Positions 61,301 to 64,000 of a stretch of 64,000 nt of DNA are shown here, piece after piece. The notes below the pieces were generated by a model, which made no database searches, had not been told where the DNA came from, and saw only the letters and a list, made by a program, of their open reading frames with translations. The DNA lies in assembly GCA_013397075.1 (NCBI GenBank), contig VWZS01010887.1, positions 208,997 to 272,996 on the forward strand, read 5' to 3'. Position numbers and translations under genes: made by a program. Every line of letters begins with the position of its first letter. Positions within the stretch are counted from its first letter, which is position 1. Source of the DNA: Rhabdornis inornatus (taxonomy: Eukaryota > Chordata > Aves > Passeriformes > Rhabdornithidae).

Positions 61301-62325
61301 AAAAAGCTGTCAGAGTGACTTGGTTATAGCTCATCCCTTTGGGTAGAGATAGCTTAAGTGATATCTTAGCTACTTCACAGATTTATAATTATTACTATAC
61401 AAGATGAATGTTAACCCGCAATACATTCCTATGACCCTTTCACCCAGACGTACTGCTAAGTCTTCTATCAGTTTGTCTTCAAAATAGTGTTCTTCTGTTT
61501 CAATCCAAGATTTATCATAGCCTTGAAGAAACAGATTGACGGCTCGGTGTCTAAAAAGGAACATTTAAAACAAAAGCTGTAAACTTTTAAAAAGAAGATT
61601 TGGTCAATATGAATTTCATTTAGCTTGAAGAACTGTCCAGTCATTACAAAAATAATTTAAAAGGGAAGCAAAGTTTCTCTGGTTAAAACTATCAAAGCAC
61701 CCATTTAAAAAGAAAATTTATAATAAAATGTTATATTTAAAACGGTGTCCCACTAAAATACTAAAACATAGTAATAATTATTTAGGAACAGATAATAAAT
61801 AAAAATTTTAAGAAATTTAATAAATAAATAAAATAAATTGCCANNNATAAATAAATAACATAAATTGCCACTTAGTTGAGTTTTATTTTTTTAACATAAA
61901 ATAATTTTTTATTTTTTAATACAAATATTAATACAACAGCAATAGATAACTTTGGATTGTGCTCAAATAACTTCATTTTTTAATATTCAGGATTAGACTT
62001 GAAATCAGAAATTGAAAATTATATTTTTTGTCATTCTTTTCAGAAGATAGAAAAAAGTAATTAAATCTAATAAAAGAAAGTAATGCACAAACTATAATAC
62101 CAAGTAGTTTATCAATTGCTGTTTTTCCTTTTTTTTTTTCCTTTTGAGTTTGCCAAATAGCTCTGTATGAATGTTAGTGCATTTGTGAAAGACAGAACAA
62201 TATAGCTCTTACCTTGGCAGATTATACAATGGTGCCATTCTAAAGCAGGCCACTACTGCTCGTTTCCTCTGTTTAGACAGCAGCTTATGCCACACTGCTT
62301 TTTTGGACCGCTGAGGATGCTCAAC
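1236..62325 (-). CDS. RYR2: RYR2, cardiac ryanodine receptor, C-terminal 1395 residues (30 exons, 5' part outside window)
   Basis: RYR2 forms the homotetrameric Ca2+-release channel of the sarcoplasmic/endoplasmic reticulum, opened by cytosolic Ca2+ in excitation-contraction coupling. Thirty exons were read on the minus strand and joined by homology and splice sites. All complete introns are GT-AG, phases agree at every junction, and the total is 4188 nt, a multiple of three ending in TAA. Domains in order: calmodulin-binding helix, core solenoid, EF-hand pair and U-motif, charged divergent region, S1-S6 with filter GGGIGD, and a zinc-binding C-terminal domain. No frameshift or internal stop is seen. 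RYR2 rather than RYR1 or RYR3 is inferred from segments matching remembered human RYR2: TEEGSGEKV without the VINRQN insert of RYR1, the SCHDEEDDDG segment, the exon 91-92 lysine/glutamate linker, and the C-terminus QYEDQLN. About 28% of a protein of roughly 4970 residues is present; the promoter and N-terminus lie beyond position 64000. Confidence 0.97.
1332..3009 (-). other. RYR2: RYR2 intron 104
   Basis: GT-AG intron of 1678 bp. It holds one CR1 fragment at 1928-2015; nothing else is recognised. Confidence 0.9.
1928..2015 (-). mobile_element. CR1 LINE 3'-end fragment
   Basis: The plus strand reads AGAATCATAGAATTATTTAG and then TTGGAAAAGACC, TCCAACCAT and AAGTCCACCACT, which is the reverse complement of the familiar CR1 3' terminus. 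It is a 5'-truncated, non-coding relic in the same orientation as RYR2. Confidence 0.85.
3010..3061 (-). CDS. RYR2: RYR2 exon 104, with activating Ca2+ ligand T4931
   Basis: The 52-nt exon completes a Leu codon and encodes FFLMYLINKDETEHTGQ. Thr in KDETEH (codon 3025-3027) corresponds to T4931, whose backbone carbonyl helps coordinate the activating Ca2+ between core solenoid and C-terminal domain. Acceptor ttgtag|G; donor CAG|gtaggt. Confidence 0.96.
3062..4542 (-). other. RYR2: RYR2 intron 103
   Basis: GT-AG intron of 1481 bp. A T/C-rich patch lies at about 4060-4260. No gene or recognisable mobile element is seen. Confidence 0.9.
4543..4643 (-). CDS. RYR2: RYR2 exon 103, zinc-binding C-terminal domain
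   Basis: The 101-nt exon runs from TKCFICGIGNDYFDT to QEHNLANY. It carries the C2H2-type zinc site: CFIC supplies two cysteines (C4888, C4891), and the histidines of ETH and QEH are H4908 and H4913 in human numbering. This domain clamps the end of S6 and transmits Ca2+ binding to the gate. Acceptor tctag|ACA; donor TT|gtgagt. Confidence 0.97.
4644..5395 (-). other. RYR2: RYR2 intron 102
   Basis: GT-AG intron of 752 bp. Nothing beyond ordinary AT-rich sequence is seen. Confidence 0.9.
5396..5460 (-). CDS. RYR2: RYR2 exon 102, end of S6 and gate
   Basis: The 65-nt exon completes Gly4864 and encodes [21 protein letters not shown], the cytosolic end of the pore-lining S6 helix. The second Ile of LII corresponds to I4867, the hydrophobic constriction of the closed channel. 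Acceptor ccctag|GT; donor GAG|gtaaga. Confidence 0.97.
5461..7250 (-). other. RYR2: RYR2 intron 101
   Basis: GT-AG intron of 1790 bp. No gene, RNA or mobile element is recognised. Confidence 0.9.
7251..7407 (-). CDS. RYR2: RYR2 exon 101, selectivity filter and S6
   Basis: The 157-nt exon encodes 52 residues plus one base. It begins CYMFHMYVGVRAGGGIGDE; the filter GGGIGD (4824-4829) is at 7354-7371. The acidic vestibule follows (EIEDPAGDEYE), then the S6 core with its FFFF run, ending at Q4863. This is the ion-conducting heart of the channel, and every filter residue is intact. Acceptor ttctag|TGC; donor CAAG|gtatgc. Confidence 0.98.
7408..9706 (-). other. RYR2: RYR2 intron 100
   Basis: GT-AG intron of 2299 bp. 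It contains a diverged CR1-like block at about 8590-8990; the remainder is unremarkable. Confidence 0.9.
8590..8990 (-). mobile_element. diverged CR1-like LINE fragment
   Basis: The plus strand has GGATGGAGACTGCAACAACC followed by CTCTCTGAGCAACATG and ATCCATTGCTTG, then later CTTCTCTAGGCCAAACGAGC. These follow the order of reverse-complemented CR1 3' sequence. GC content is above the flanks. Old and interrupted; open frames here are element remnants. Confidence 0.6.
9707..9841 (-). CDS. RYR2: RYR2 exon 100, S5 helix
   Basis: The 135-nt phase-0 exon encodes 45 residues. The hydrophobic LVLTVGLLAVVVYLYTVVAF is S5, followed by NFFRKFYNKSEDGD and the luminal turret PDMKCDDMLT. The remembered human sequence has T where this one has M in GDMPDMK. 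Acceptor ttccag|CTT; donor ACA|gtaagt. Confidence 0.97.
9842..10725 (-). other. RYR2: RYR2 intron 99
   Basis: GT-AG intron of 884 bp with a very AT-rich patch at 10185-10260. No other feature seen. Confidence 0.9.
10726..10872 (-). CDS. RYR2: RYR2 exon 99, end of S3, S4 and S4-S5 linker
   Basis: The 147-nt phase-0 exon encodes 49 residues: SFLYLAWYMTMSVLGHYNN, then FFFAAHLLDIAMGFKTLRTI (S4 into the linker), ending SSVTHNGKQ. The S4-S5 linker lies against S6 and moves on opening. Acceptor tgttag|TCT; donor CAG|gtatcc. Confidence 0.97.
10873..12177 (-). other. RYR2: RYR2 intron 98
   Basis: GT-AG intron of 1305 bp, AT-rich throughout. No gene or element recognised. Confidence 0.9.
12178..12238 (-). 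CDS. RYR2: RYR2 exon 98, start of S3
   Basis: The 61-nt exon completes a Val codon and encodes LNSIDVKYQMWKLGVVFTDN, the entry into S3. Acceptor ttacag|G; donor AAT|gtaagt. Confidence 0.96.
12431..12482. repeat. (CAAAA)n-type A/C-rich tract
   Basis: Runs of A interrupted by single C and no G or T on the plus strand, so T/G on the RYR2 sense strand. Low complexity. Confidence 0.8.
14037..14060. repeat. 24-bp perfect AT palindrome
   Basis: ATATTTAAATAA followed by its exact reverse complement TTATTTAAATAT, no spacer. Could form a cruciform or reflect local AT-rich slippage; no function is evident. Confidence 0.75.
15959..16012. repeat. A/C-rich low-complexity tract next to exon 97
   Basis: A-rich sequence with CCC/CCCC clusters on the plus strand, ending about 27 bp from the exon 97 donor. 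In the transcript it is U/G-rich intron immediately downstream of the 5' splice site. Confidence 0.7.
16039..16172 (-). CDS. RYR2: RYR2 exon 97, S2-S3 cytosolic domain
   Basis: The 134-nt exon encodes VMDKYGEFYGRDRISELLGM, then DKAALDFSDAREKKKPKKDS and SFSA plus two bases. It is the C-terminal half of the S2-S3 domain, ending in a lysine-rich linker before S3. Acceptor ctctag|GTC; donor GT|gtaagc. Confidence 0.97.
16268..16298 (+). repeat. direct repeat copy A (31 bp)
   Basis: Shares AGCCTGAAAACAGTGCTTC and the following TATGGAT with 16653-16682, 385 bp away, with one substitution and one missing base. Origin unknown. Confidence 0.7.
16653..16682 (+). repeat. direct repeat copy B (30 bp)
   Basis: Partner of 16268-16298; the surrounding sequence does not continue the match. 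Confidence 0.7.
18252..18294 (-). CDS. RYR2: RYR2 exon 96, contains caffeine-site W4645
   Basis: The 43-nt exon is the smallest seen here. It completes Gln and encodes SFPNNYWDKFVKRK. The Trp (codon 18273-18275) falls at human position 4645, equivalent to RYR1 W4716, which stacks against caffeine in channel structures. Acceptor tttcag|G; donor AAG|gtaagg. Confidence 0.96.
18295..18880 (-). other. RYR2: RYR2 intron 95
   Basis: GT-AG intron of 586 bp; nothing recognised. Confidence 0.9.
18881..19011 (-). CDS. RYR2: RYR2 exon 95, S2-S3 cytosolic domain
   Basis: The 131-nt exon encodes VPLVIFKREKEVARKLEFDG, then LYITEQPSEDDIKGQWDRLV and INT plus two bases. It follows S2 directly and forms the first half of the S2-S3 domain. 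No substitution against the remembered human sequence was noticed. Acceptor ctgcag|GTT; donor CA|gtgagt. Confidence 0.97.
19012..21063 (-). other. RYR2: RYR2 intron 94
   Basis: GT-AG intron of 2052 bp. A short CAGTTTTT cluster is at 19283-19313 and a possible ancient repeat at about 20390-20445. Confidence 0.9.
20390..20445 (+). mobile_element. possible ancient L3/CR1-like relic
   Basis: The string CAATGGTCCATTTAATTCAG and the following CACTATCCTGC resemble a core shared by old amniote L3/CR1-type repeats. Too short to classify; tentative. Confidence 0.3.
21064..21288 (-). CDS. RYR2: RYR2 exon 94, S1-S2 luminal loop and S2
   Basis: The 225-nt phase-0 exon encodes 75 residues. Residues 1-35 are the SR-luminal loop from VSTSAVTEEKELPVV to LESDDDDERV; then IAVHYVLEESSGYMEPTLRI, and S2 (AILHTVISFFCIIGYYCLK). 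The loop is the most diverged part of the window compared with remembered human RYR2: about two residues longer and clearly more acidic, with four consecutive Asp from a GAT run. S2 and the EESSGYMEP segment are conserved. Acceptor aaacag|GTC; donor AAA|gtaaga. Confidence 0.97.
21289..22072 (-). other. RYR2: RYR2 intron 93
   Basis: GT-AG intron of 784 bp; nothing recognised. Confidence 0.9.
22073..22159 (-). CDS. RYR2: RYR2 exon 93, S1 helix
   Basis: The 87-nt phase-0 exon encodes 29 residues: NYFARNFYNMRMLALFVAFA then INFILLFYK, the first channel-domain transmembrane helix, entering the membrane from the cytosol. Acceptor tttcag|AAT; donor AAG|gtaaat. Confidence 0.97.
22160..23696 (-). other. 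RYR2: RYR2 intron 92
   Basis: GT-AG intron of 1537 bp. It holds a 16-bp stem hairpin at 22686-22723 and short A/C tracts near 22280 and 22550. Confidence 0.9.
22686..22723 (+). repeat. inverted repeat, 16-bp stem with 6-nt loop
   Basis: Arms ACTATCGAAAGGACTG and CAGTCCTTTTGATAGT flank the loop CAGAAA. Fifteen Watson-Crick pairs and one G-T wobble form on the plus strand; in RYR2 sense the wobble becomes a C-A mismatch. The stem is too short for an ordinary microRNA precursor. Confidence 0.8.
23697..23844 (-). CDS. RYR2: RYR2 exon 92, charged linker before S1
   Basis: The 148-nt exon completes a Glu codon and encodes 49 residues: GEDGEKEEKTKEDKGKQKLR, then QLHMHRYGEPEVQESVFWKN and IIAYQQKLL. 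A lysine/glutamate-rich cytosolic linker passes into the amphipathic segment leading to S1. The acceptor is cctaag|A, an AAG rather than CAG/TAG site, but no other choice keeps frame. Donor CTT|gtaagc. Confidence 0.95.
23845..25640 (-). other. RYR2: RYR2 intron 91
   Basis: GT-AG intron of 1796 bp. No gene or element recognised. Confidence 0.9.
25641..25705 (-). CDS. RYR2: RYR2 exon 91, acidic/lysine linker
   Basis: The 65-nt exon encodes EKVKEDEKEEKEETKSEPEK, then A plus two bases of Glu. It continues the low-complexity charged linker of the divergent region. Compared with remembered human RYR2 the stretch is one residue shorter. Acceptor tgtag|GAG; donor GA|gtatgt. Confidence 0.95.
25706..26159 (-). 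other. RYR2: RYR2 intron 90
   Basis: GT-AG intron of 454 bp; AT-rich, nothing recognised. Confidence 0.9.
26160..27463 (-). CDS. RYR2: RYR2 exon 90, EF-hands, U-motif and divergent region
   Basis: The 1304-nt exon, by far the largest here, completes Gly and encodes 434 residues. In order: a U-motif helix (NVVNGTIGKQMVDMLVESS); two EF-hand loops, DPDGKGIISKRD at 27285-27320 and ETDENETLDYEE at 27180-27215, the first with Lys at loop position 5 and Asp at 12, so probably weak; the conserved FVKRFHEPAKDIGFNV and QFIFDVVNEGGEKEKMELFV blocks; a charged, Met-rich basic segment; a hydrophobic stretch (SYWSILVGLLHFACSVVRGF) that may be the auxiliary Sx helix; then GGSLVEGAKKIKV and an acidic tail ending PMPEVQEKIQ. 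STPSLAPMPE is about two residues longer than remembered human RYR2. Acceptor ctctag|GT; donor CAG|gtaatc. No frame break. Confidence 0.98.
27464..28316 (-). other. RYR2: RYR2 intron 89
   Basis: GT-AG intron of 853 bp. The exon 90 frame stays open into it up to 27581, which is chance read-through. Nothing else seen. Confidence 0.9.
28317..28398 (-). CDS. RYR2: RYR2 exon 89, core solenoid to U-motif
   Basis: The 82-nt exon encodes DSSQIELLKELMDLQKDMVV, then MLLSMLE plus one base of Gly. It is the helix leading into the U-motif that grips the C-terminal domain. Acceptor tttag|GAT; donor GAAG|gtagta. Confidence 0.97.
28399..32134 (-). other. RYR2: RYR2 intron 88
   Basis: GT-AG intron of 3736 bp. 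It holds the 240-bp A/C tract (30138-30381) and a compositionally distinct block at about 29040-29520 containing TATAAAA. No gene is supported. Confidence 0.9.
30138..30381. repeat. long A/C-only low-complexity tract with (AAACC)n
   Basis: It begins with about six AAACC units and degrades into A runs broken by C clusters for about 240 bp, with almost no G or T on the plus strand. In the RYR2 transcript it is (GGUUU)n followed by U/G-rich RNA. Long apparent reading frames on both strands here are artefacts of composition. Confidence 0.9.
32135..32239 (-). CDS. RYR2: RYR2 exon 88, core solenoid
   Basis: The 105-nt phase-0 exon encodes 35 residues: [20 protein letters not shown], then GFLHVFAHMQMKLSQ, part of the core solenoid just after Ca2+ ligand E3922. 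The acceptor is acaaaag|GGG, an AAG site separated from a T/G-rich tract by a purine-rich spacer, so it looks weak. Donor CAG|gtacct. The length allows frame-preserving skipping. Confidence 0.96.
32240..33621 (-). other. RYR2: RYR2 intron 87
   Basis: GT-AG intron of 1382 bp. It contains a perfect 49-bp tandem duplication at 33284-33381. An A/C tract at 32252-32278 serves, in sense, as the T/G-rich tract before exon 88. Confidence 0.9.
33284..33381 (+). repeat. 49-bp perfect tandem duplication
   Basis: Two identical adjacent copies, 33284-33332 and 33333-33381, beginning TTAGCAGTCAAAC and ending ACCTTACGTAGA. Perfect identity in an intron means a recent event, or an assembly or read artefact. 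Confidence 0.95.
33622..33750 (-). CDS. RYR2: RYR2 exon 87, core solenoid with Ca2+ ligand E3922
   Basis: The 129-nt phase-0 exon encodes 43 residues: ESISDFYWYYSGKDVIDEQG, then QRNFSKAIQVAKQVFNTLTE and YIQ. Glu of TEYIQ (codon 33631-33633) is at human position 3922, one of the two solenoid carboxylates of the activating Ca2+ site. Acceptor tttag|GAA; donor CAG|gtaaat. Confidence 0.97.
33751..35159 (-). other. RYR2: RYR2 intron 86
   Basis: GT-AG intron of 1409 bp. A somewhat GC-richer patch at about 34690-35060 is not recognised. Confidence 0.9.
35160..35248 (-). CDS. RYR2: RYR2 exon 86, core solenoid
   Basis: The 89-nt exon completes Asp and encodes FQNYLRTQTGNNTTVNIIIS, then TVDYLLRVQ. 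The Ser at the end of NIIIS matches remembered RYR2, where RYR1 has Cys. Acceptor tttag|AT; donor CAG|gtaagt. Confidence 0.97.
35249..36249 (-). other. RYR2: RYR2 intron 85
   Basis: GT-AG intron of 1001 bp with a G/T-rich tract and (TG)n at 35386-35451. Confidence 0.9.
35386..35451 (+). repeat. G/T-rich tract with G runs and (TG)n microsatellite
   Basis: G4 (35391-35394), G6 (35399-35404) and G3 (35416-35418) runs are followed by about thirteen TG units (35426-35451) with one interruption. The G strand is the template strand of RYR2; the transcript carries C/A. Confidence 0.85.
36250..36330 (-). CDS. RYR2: RYR2 exon 85, core solenoid with Ca2+ ligand E3848
   Basis: The 81-nt exon completes Gly and encodes EKVMQDDEFTCDLFRFLQLL, then CEGHNS plus one base. 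Glu of LLCEGH (codon 36263-36265) is at human 3848, the second solenoid Ca2+ ligand. It joins exon 84 directly (GS then GEKV), with no VINRQN insert as in RYR1. Acceptor ctacag|GA; donor TCAG|gtttgt, T at +3, a weaker context than the others. Confidence 0.96.
36331..44232 (-). other. RYR2: RYR2 intron 84
   Basis: GT-AG intron of 7902 bp, the longest here. It contains a CR1 fragment (43924-44172) near its 5' end. No other gene, RNA or exon was found. Confidence 0.9.
43924..44172 (-). mobile_element. CR1 LINE 3'-end fragment (about 250 bp)
   Basis: Plus-strand landmarks ATGGAATCATAGACTATCC, GAGTTGGAAGAGACCCACAA, GAGAGCATTGTCCAAAC, TTGGAGAGCCTGTTCCAGTG and TAACTTAAACCTCCCCTG are reverse-complemented CR1 3' sequence in the proper order. 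It is the best preserved element here, non-coding, and starts about 60 bp from exon 84. Confidence 0.93.
44233..44306 (-). CDS. RYR2: RYR2 exon 84, core solenoid
   Basis: The 74-nt exon completes Ser and encodes VLDLNAFERQNKAEGLGMVT, then EEGS plus one base. The EEGS end is RYR2-like (RYR1 has a DGT end followed by its alternative insert). Acceptor ctgcag is not used; the site is tgcag|T. Donor TCAG|gtactt. Confidence 0.96.
44307..45665 (-). other. RYR2: RYR2 intron 83
   Basis: GT-AG intron of 1359 bp with a 21-bp tandem duplication at 44968-45009. Confidence 0.9.
44968..45009 (+). repeat. 21-bp tandem duplication
   Basis: Two adjacent copies of ATTAAGAAAAAAGAATACAT plus A, differing at one base. 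Intronic. Confidence 0.85.
45666..45742 (-). CDS. RYR2: RYR2 exon 83, core solenoid
   Basis: The 77-nt exon encodes KMLDYLKDKKDVGFFQSLAG, then LMQSC plus two bases of Ser. Acceptor ttgcag|AAA; donor AG|gtaaga. Confidence 0.97.
45743..47627 (-). other. RYR2: RYR2 intron 82
   Basis: GT-AG intron of 1885 bp; nothing recognised. Confidence 0.9.
47628..47707 (-). CDS. RYR2: RYR2 exon 82, core solenoid
   Basis: The 80-nt exon completes Gly and encodes EMGPMVAATLKLGIAILNGG, then NSTVQQ. Mammalian RYR2 as remembered has T in GETGPMV where this has M. The acceptor is tttaag|GT, an AAG site. Donor CAG|gtaggc. Confidence 0.96.
47708..48590 (-). other. RYR2: RYR2 intron 81
   Basis: GT-AG intron of 883 bp; nothing recognised. 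Confidence 0.9.
48591..48690 (-). CDS. RYR2: RYR2 exon 81, core solenoid
   Basis: The 100-nt exon encodes EKEMEKQKLLYQQARLHDRG, then AAEMVLQTISASK plus one base. A basic, highly conserved solenoid helix pair. Acceptor attcag|GAA; donor AAAG|gtaagg. Confidence 0.97.
50070..50107 (+). repeat. (CA)n microsatellite
   Basis: About fifteen CA units with small interruptions (CG, CCAT). Confidence 0.85.
50519..50577. repeat. A/C-rich low-complexity tract
   Basis: A runs with C and CC interruptions and little G or T, of the same type as at 12431 and 30138. Confidence 0.75.
51188..51263 (+). repeat. 38-bp tandem duplication
   Basis: Copies 51188-51225 and 51226-51263 start GCAGAGACCCAAATATTTTC and differ at one base (TTCTG versus TTGTG). 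Confidence 0.93.
51937..51993 (+). mobile_element. CR1 LINE 3' tail, plus strand
   Basis: TTTGGACTCAAGGACCTCTA, AAGGTCCTTTCCAACCC and AAACTATTCTATA are the CR1 3' terminus in forward orientation, antisense to RYR2. Very short and 5'-truncated. Confidence 0.85.
56323..56376 (-). CDS. RYR2: RYR2 exon 80, acidic loop
   Basis: The 54-nt phase-0 exon encodes SCHDEEDDDGEEEVKSFE: eleven acidic residues out of eighteen. It appears identical to the remembered mammalian RYR2 loop and is RYR2-diagnostic. Frame-neutral, flanked by a 134-bp intron. Acceptor atcag|AGC; donor GAG|gtaaga. Confidence 0.96.
56511..56562 (-). CDS. RYR2: RYR2 exon 79, core solenoid
   Basis: The 52-nt exon completes Cys and encodes KLEEDFLYMAYADIMAK. 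Acceptor cttcag|C; donor AAG|gtaact. It is separated from exon 80 by only 134 bp, the shortest intron here. Confidence 0.96.
56563..57100 (-). other. RYR2: RYR2 intron 78
   Basis: GT-AG intron of 538 bp; nothing recognised. Confidence 0.9.
57101..57204 (-). CDS. RYR2: RYR2 exon 78, core solenoid
   Basis: The 104-nt exon encodes KPGEEPPEEDESIKRVDPLH, then QLILLFSRTALTEK plus two bases of Cys. The first half is a variable acidic linker (human, as remembered, has GAEPPEEDEGT); the second half is conserved. The acceptor is ctaaag|AAA, an AAG site; donor TG|gtaggg. Confidence 0.95.
57205..61453 (-). other. RYR2: RYR2 intron 77
   Basis: GT-AG intron of 4249 bp. No gene, RNA or clear mobile element is recognised. 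Confidence 0.88.
61454..61550 (-). CDS. RYR2: RYR2 exon 77, core solenoid
   Basis: The 97-nt exon completes Arg and encodes HRAVNLFLQGYDKSWIETEE, then HYFEDKLIEDLA. It follows the calmodulin-binding helix. Remembered human has E where this has D in QGYDKSW. Acceptor tttag|A; donor GCA|gtacgt. Confidence 0.97.
61670..61920 (+). repeat. duplicated segment copy 1 (at least 224 bp shared)
   Basis: 61670-61843 is identical to 63777-63950 as read, and 61871-61920 matches 63951-64000 with one difference at 61895. Copy 1 carries an extra 27 positions (61844-61870) that begin with NNN and end by repeating AAATTGCCA. The match probably continues past the window end. Confidence 0.93.
61844..61846. other. 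assembly gap or ambiguous bases (NNN)
   Basis: Three Ns inside an AT-rich direct repeat, typical of a contig join. Confidence 0.95.
62213..62325 (-). CDS. RYR2: RYR2 exon 76, calmodulin-binding helix
   Basis: The 113-nt exon encodes VEHPQRSKKAVWHKLLSKQR, then KRAVVACFRMAPLYNLP plus two bases of Arg. This is the basic amphipathic calmodulin-binding segment. W of AVWHK and F of ACFRM are 16 residues apart and land on human W3587 and F3603, anchors for the two calmodulin lobes. The Cys before that Phe is the redox-sensitive residue equivalent to RYR1 C3635. Acceptor gacag|GTT; donor AAG|gtaaga. It lies between the two copies of the duplicated segment. Confidence 0.97.
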
Positions 62326-63775
62326 CTGTCACACAAAATACACATGGACAAATAATGTGGCAATGTCCCTAGTGTCTGGAAACAGTAATATTAGTAAAAA
62401 TGTTAGTTAACAGATAAATTAAGTAGAAAAAGCAAGAGAAGAAGAATAGATCAAAAAAAGTGTTCTAGACAAAGTCCAATCATTCAGCCAAATCACAGAA
62501 TCAGAATTTAGAAAATTAACTTCAAACAAAAATCTCCCTTTCCTGGTATGATCTAGATATTCTTCTTTTTTACTTCCTTCTACCTTTTCTACCTTTTAGA
62601 TAGAATACTGTCATCAATAAGGCCATCTCTCAGGAAGCCTTAACTTTTAATGCAAAGAATCTTCATTCATTCTATCTTTAATATGTAACTCTTTATACAT
62701 GTACAGGTAAATTGTACACCTTCACATTGCCTCAGACAATATTTTGAAGAAATTTTCATGAAAACAAATAATCTTTTATTAGTAATATTTACCACGATCA
62801 GCTATGATGGAAAGGAATTAACTTTAAAAAAGAGTGAAAAGAACAAAGACTTAAGACTAAATCTTTTCTCAGAAGTAGCACAGACTGAATGCCCATAAAA
62901 TACATAAACACTTCTGAATACATAAAATACTTCAAAACACTTTAGCTACATTTCATAAAACTACAGCTCTGTCTTAAAATATATTCTCTTTCTGCATCTT
63001 GGCTCTACAGTAGCATGAGATGAAATAGGGTGTGCTCCATCTCTATCTTTTATGCTTTTACGGTTTTCTTCTTCCACCTTTTATTCTTGTTTCCATCCAA
63101 AGATAATTACTTCTGTAGTCCCGAAGAGCACCTGCATACTTCTGTACATAGCCTGACTGGATAGCTGGGAACTATGATTGCAGGCTGTGCTACGGATCAC
63201 TCCTTTCCCACAGCCTATTTAGAGTTTCTGTGTTTTATTTCACACATCCTCCATAAATATAATTTGATTTAACCTATGCATCTGTTGTAGAGTTAAGGAG
63301 GGTTGAAATTTGGGTGGGCTGTTTGGTTTTTTTTACGGGGGGTTTGTTTCTTTTACAAACAACTACACTCATATGTGTTCCAACAGCATCAAAGAAGTCA
63401 GTGGAAGTTAGTATTTCTACTCTGAAAGTCTCGGTAATTCTCCCTTGTCTCCCTTGCAACACAATCGAGCATTATATGTCAAATATGCAGTGACAATTCT
63501 GATATTTATGTAGATTCAATATTCAATCCAAATTTGTTACCCAGTTTAGTGAAATACAAAAAAATATTAATAGTTAAACAATGAACTTTAATTAAACAGA
63601 CAAAACCACTGCCATTCAGTGAAATATATAATTATACTTGTAAGATTAATTGGTAGCAATCTTAAACAAGCTCTTTCTAAAAGATAAAATGCAAATGAAA
63701 AATATTTTTAAGAGAAAGGACAAAAAAAAAGCATTCACAGTAAATATGTTCACAGTCACCAAAAAAAAAAAAAAA

Positions 63776-63776
63776 N
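63776..63776. other. single ambiguous base after A homopolymer
   Basis: One N follows fifteen A residues and immediately precedes copy 2 of the duplication; it looks like a contig boundary. Confidence 0.9.
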
Positions 63777-64000
63777 AAAGTTTCTCTGGTTAAAACTATC
63801 AAAGCACCCATTTAAAAAGAAAATTTATAATAAAATGTTATATTTAAAACGGTGTCCCACTAAAATACTAAAACATAGTAATAATTATTTAGGAACAGAT
63901 AATAAATAAAAATTTTAAGAAATTTAATAAATAAATAAAATAAATTGCCACTTAGTTGAGTTTTATTTTTTTAATATAAAATAATTTTTTATTTTTTAAT
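63777..64000 (+). repeat. duplicated segment copy 2 (runs off window)
   Basis: Partner of 61670-61920, offset 2107 bp before the 27-position difference. See that entry. Confidence 0.93.

Larger units (their letters stand above)
61551..62212 (-). other. RYR2: RYR2 intron 76
   Basis: GT-AG intron of 662 bp, very AT-rich. It contains three Ns (61844-61846) inside copy 1 of a duplicated segment, so its length is uncertain. Confidence 0.8.
62326..64000 (-). other. RYR2: RYR2 intron 75 (partial)
   Basis: The 3' part of the intron before exon 76. No further exon is found. It contains a G/T-rich patch at 63313-63352 and, after an A run and one N (63776), copy 2 of the duplicated segment. Confidence 0.75.

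Noticed and set aside
1236..62325. Identity as RYR1 or RYR3
   Set aside because: The NIIIS, SCHDEEDDDG, EEGSGEKV, exon 91-92 linker and QYEDQLN signatures fit RYR2. Remembered RYR3 differs in the S1-S2 loop and ends in G; RYR1 has a proline- and glycine-rich divergent region.
1..64000. A novel multi-gene system
   Set aside because: Every strongly coding segment belongs to RYR2; nothing else shows homology, splice structure or conserved motifs.

Overview
This is vertebrate nuclear DNA, most likely from a bird. The only gene I can support is the 3' part of RYR2, the cardiac ryanodine receptor (the calcium-release channel of the sarcoplasmic reticulum), on the minus strand. Bird origin is suggested by several 3'-end CR1 LINE fragments, compact AT-rich introns, and the A/C-rich low-complexity tracts common in avian introns. 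There is no prokaryotic gene organisation, CRISPR array or operon.

Thirty coding exons can be read from 62325 (upstream end) down to the stop codon at 1236-1238. All 29 complete introns are GT-AG and every junction keeps frame. The exons sum to 4188 nt, which is 1395 residues plus a stop. Counting back from a human C-terminal residue 4967, after allowing for a few small indels recalled from memory, places known functional residues correctly. These are W3587 and F3603 of the calmodulin-binding helix, the activating Ca2+ ligands E3848, E3922 and T4931, caffeine-site W4645, filter 4824-4829, Q4863 and I4867 at the gate, and zinc ligands C4888, C4891, H4908 and H4913. I number exons 76-105 by assuming the last equals human exon 105.

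Layout from gene 5' to 3' (right to left): 64000-61454, calmodulin-binding exon 76 and exon 77, inside a region with Ns and a suspicious direct duplication; 57204-28317, exons 78-89 of the core solenoid and its Ca2+ site, with introns up to 7.9 kb; 27463-26160, the large exon 90 (EF-hand pair, U-motif and divergent region); 25705-21064, exons 91-94 (charged linker, S1, luminal loop, S2); 19011-10726, exons 95-99 (S2-S3 cytosolic domain, S3, S4); 9841-5396, exons 100-102 (S5, selectivity filter, S6); 4643-1236, exons 103-105 (zinc-binding C-terminal domain); 1235 to about 38, the probable 3' UTR, ending near an AATAAA on the minus strand.

The rest is intron: CR1 relics, microsatellites, A/C-rich tracts, three short young tandem duplications (21, 38 and 49 bp), a 16-bp hairpin and a 24-bp palindrome. 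I found no novel multi-gene system. The points most worth a second look are the probable false duplication around exon 76, the acidic trinucleotide-encoded luminal loop in exon 94, the unusual acceptor of frame-neutral exon 88, and the hairpin at 22686-22723.
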